A DNA stretch of 5,648 nucleotides from an uncultured Oscillospiraceae bacterium (lineage in GTDB: Bacteria; Bacillota; Clostridia; Oscillospirales; Oscillospiraceae): NCBI GenBank assembly GCA_910577415.1, contig CAJTLK010000108.1:1-5648 (forward strand). Reading direction: 5' to 3'. Positions within the stretch are counted from its first letter, which is position 1; each line of letters begins with the position of its first letter. The translations under genes and the position numbers were made by a program. Positions 4,459 to 5,648 of the stretch are shown piece by piece. The notes under the pieces were generated by a model, which was not told the origin of the DNA, did not search any database, and saw only the letters and a list, made by a program, of their open reading frames with translations.

Positions 4459-5648
4459 ATGAGAGGGGGCGGGGCGGTGTCCTGGCTGAGAGATTCTCTG
4501 ATAGACTTCTGGCAGCGGGGCGATAAGCTTCTGCTGTCGCTGTGTCTCATTGCCAGCGGGTACGGCCTGGTGCTCATCTATTCCGCCACCCGCTGGACCG
4601 GCAGCAGCCGGGGCGTACTCGTCCAGATGGTAGCCATCGCTATCGGCGTGGTGGCCTATGTGGCCCTGTCCTCGGTAGACATAGAGTTCTTTGTGGAGAA
4701 AAGCTGGAAGCTGCTGCTGATATTCAATGTGGCCCTTATCCTTGCCCTTATCCCCTTTGGCGTGGGAGAAAACACCACCGGCAACAAAAGCTGGATCCCT
4801 CTCCCCGGCTTGCCCCTTAACATCCAGCCCGCCGAGGTAGCGAAGCTCACCTTCATCCTTCTGCTGGCCTGGCAGTGCTCCAAGCTCCAGACCAAAGGTA
4901 TCAGCCGCCCCTTCGCCGTGTTCTCCATGGTGGGGCACACCCTGATGATGGCGGGACTGATCGCCGTAGTCTCCCATGACTTTGGTATGGCCCTGGTCTA
5001 TCTCTTCCTCTTTGTGGTCCTTGCCTGGACGGGCGGGGTCAGGCTGTGGTGGTTCATACTGGCCGCCGTCCTCTGCGTCGTTGGGATCATCGTGATATGG
5101 CCTCACATCAGCGACATGTACTTTGCAAAGCGCATCACCGTTGTTATCGACCATATCACAGGCAACACCGCCACTCTGGACAGTCAGACCCAGGGGGTGG
5201 GCTGGCAGCAATCCCAGTCCATTCTGGCTATCGGCTCCGGCGGGTTGACCGGCCAGGGCTATCTGAAGGGTATCCGCACGCAAAGCCCCTATGAGAGTTC
5301 CCTCAATGCCCGCTCCACCGACGAGATTTTTGCTGTCTGCGGCGAAGAACTGGGGTTACTCGGCTGCATGGTGGTCATTTTGCTCCTGGGGGCCATTATC
5401 GCCCGGTGCGTGTGGGTGGCCCGTCACGCCCCCTCCCCTATGACCGCGCTGGTCGCTATGGGCTATGCGGGAATGCTTTTTTTCCAGAGCGCGCTCAACA
5501 TCGGGATGTGTCTCTATATCCTCCCCATCGTGGGACTGACTTTGCCCTTTTTCAGCTCCGGCGGCTCCTCCATCATCACCATGTTTGCCGCCATGGGGGT
5601 GGTCTCCTCCATCAAGACCCGCTCCCTGCCAAGCTGGCTCAAGGATCG
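4459..5648 (+). CDS. rodA: SEDS-family peptidoglycan polymerase, RodA-type (3' end beyond window)
   Basis: The frame runs from ATG 4459 to the right edge without a stop (396 codons plus two bases). SEDS proteins polymerise lipid II into glycan strands with a class B penicillin-binding protein: RodA in elongation, FtsW in division, SpoVE in sporulation. Visible are TM1 with GLVLIYSAT (36-44), further hydrophobic segments around 52-71, 83-101, 152-172, 174-190 and 196-213, the KSWIPLPG...NIQPAEVAKL signature (110-130), and a large outer loop (about 214-295). That loop contains SILAIGSGGLTGQG (254-267) and RSTDEIFAVCGEELG (285-299), whose D288 aligns with the catalytic Asp of the family. C-terminal helices include LPIVGLTLPFFSSGGSS (355-371). 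YSAT and the FFSSGGSS ending favour RodA over FtsW, but the subtype is not certain. At 396 residues it is near full length. An SD-like GGAG lies 5 nt before the ATG. It is divergent from tsaE. Confidence 0.88.
   Translation, partial: MRGGGAVSWLRDSLIDFWQRGDKLLLSLCLIASGYGLVLIYSATRWTGSSRGVLVQMVAIAIGVVAYVALSSVDIEFFVEKSWKLLLIFNVALILALIPFGVGENTTGNKSWIPLPGLPLNIQPAEVAKLTFILLLAWQCSKLQTKGISRPFAVFSMVGHTLMMAGLIAVVSHDFGMALVYLFLFVVLAWTGGVRLWWFILAAVLCVVGIIVIWPHISDMYFAKRITVVIDHITGNTATLDSQTQGVGWQQSQSILAIGSGGLTGQGYLKGIRTQSPYESSLNARSTDEIFAVCGEELGLLGCMVVILLLGAIIARCVWVARHAPSPMTALVAMGYAGMLFFQSALNIGMCLYILPIVGLTLPFFSSGGSSIITMFAAMGVVSSIKTRSLPSWLKD

Noticed and set aside
4420..5283. 287-codon open frame on the minus strand
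   Set aside because: It is antisense to the RodA-type gene, whose plus-strand reading has clear SEDS motifs over its whole length. The minus product is low-complexity (rich in His, Gly, Gln, Asp), as expected from the complement of membrane-protein codons.
1..5648. Search for CRISPR repeats, tRNA/rRNA genes, insertion-sequence ends, toxin-antitoxin or defence genes
   Set aside because: None seen. The window is almost fully occupied by conserved housekeeping genes and short intergenic spaces.

Overview
The window looks like a core chromosomal segment of a fairly high-GC Firmicute, most likely a gut-type Clostridia of the Oscillospiraceae (Flavonifractor/Intestinimonas-like). This rests on the recalled flavour of the protein sequences (the NifU-like scaffold, the SEDS protein, UPRT), GC-rich third codon positions, sigma-A-type promoters and strong Shine-Dalgarno (SD) sites. 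I could not run a database search, so the taxonomy is inference.

Layout. From about 4336 down to 541 the minus strand carries a tightly packed five-gene cluster, in transcription order tsaE, tsaB, upp, a Cof-type HAD phosphatase and a lipoprotein solute-binding protein. tsaE and tsaB overlap by 4 nt (ATGA); the other gaps are about 20 to 44 nt. A hairpin followed by a short T run (482-532) probably ends this transcript. Directly downstream, also on the minus strand, a perfect consensus promoter (TTGACA, 17 bp, TATAAT, at 440-468) starts a separate unit. Its leader is about 80 nt, and it encodes a NifU-like iron-sulfur scaffold protein cut off by the left window edge. On the plus strand, from 4459 to the right edge, lies a divergent SEDS-family gene (RodA/FtsW type) of at least 396 codons, also cut by the window.

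The 105-bp region between tsaE and the SEDS gene (4355-4458) holds two extended -10 promoters facing away from each other. They form the arms of an inverted repeat, so each -10 falls where the other's -35 would be.

How the genes work together. TsaE and TsaB are two parts of the tRNA t6A37 modification machinery. Upp salvages uracil to UMP. The HAD protein is a general sugar-phosphate or nucleotide phosphatase. The lipoprotein resembles iron(III)-type binding proteins but has no transporter genes beside it here. RodA-type SEDS proteins polymerise peptidoglycan. This is mostly housekeeping. I see no mobile element, CRISPR array, RNA gene or defence-like cassette, and no convincing new system. 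The items most worth a second look are the regulatory sequences and the orphan binding protein.
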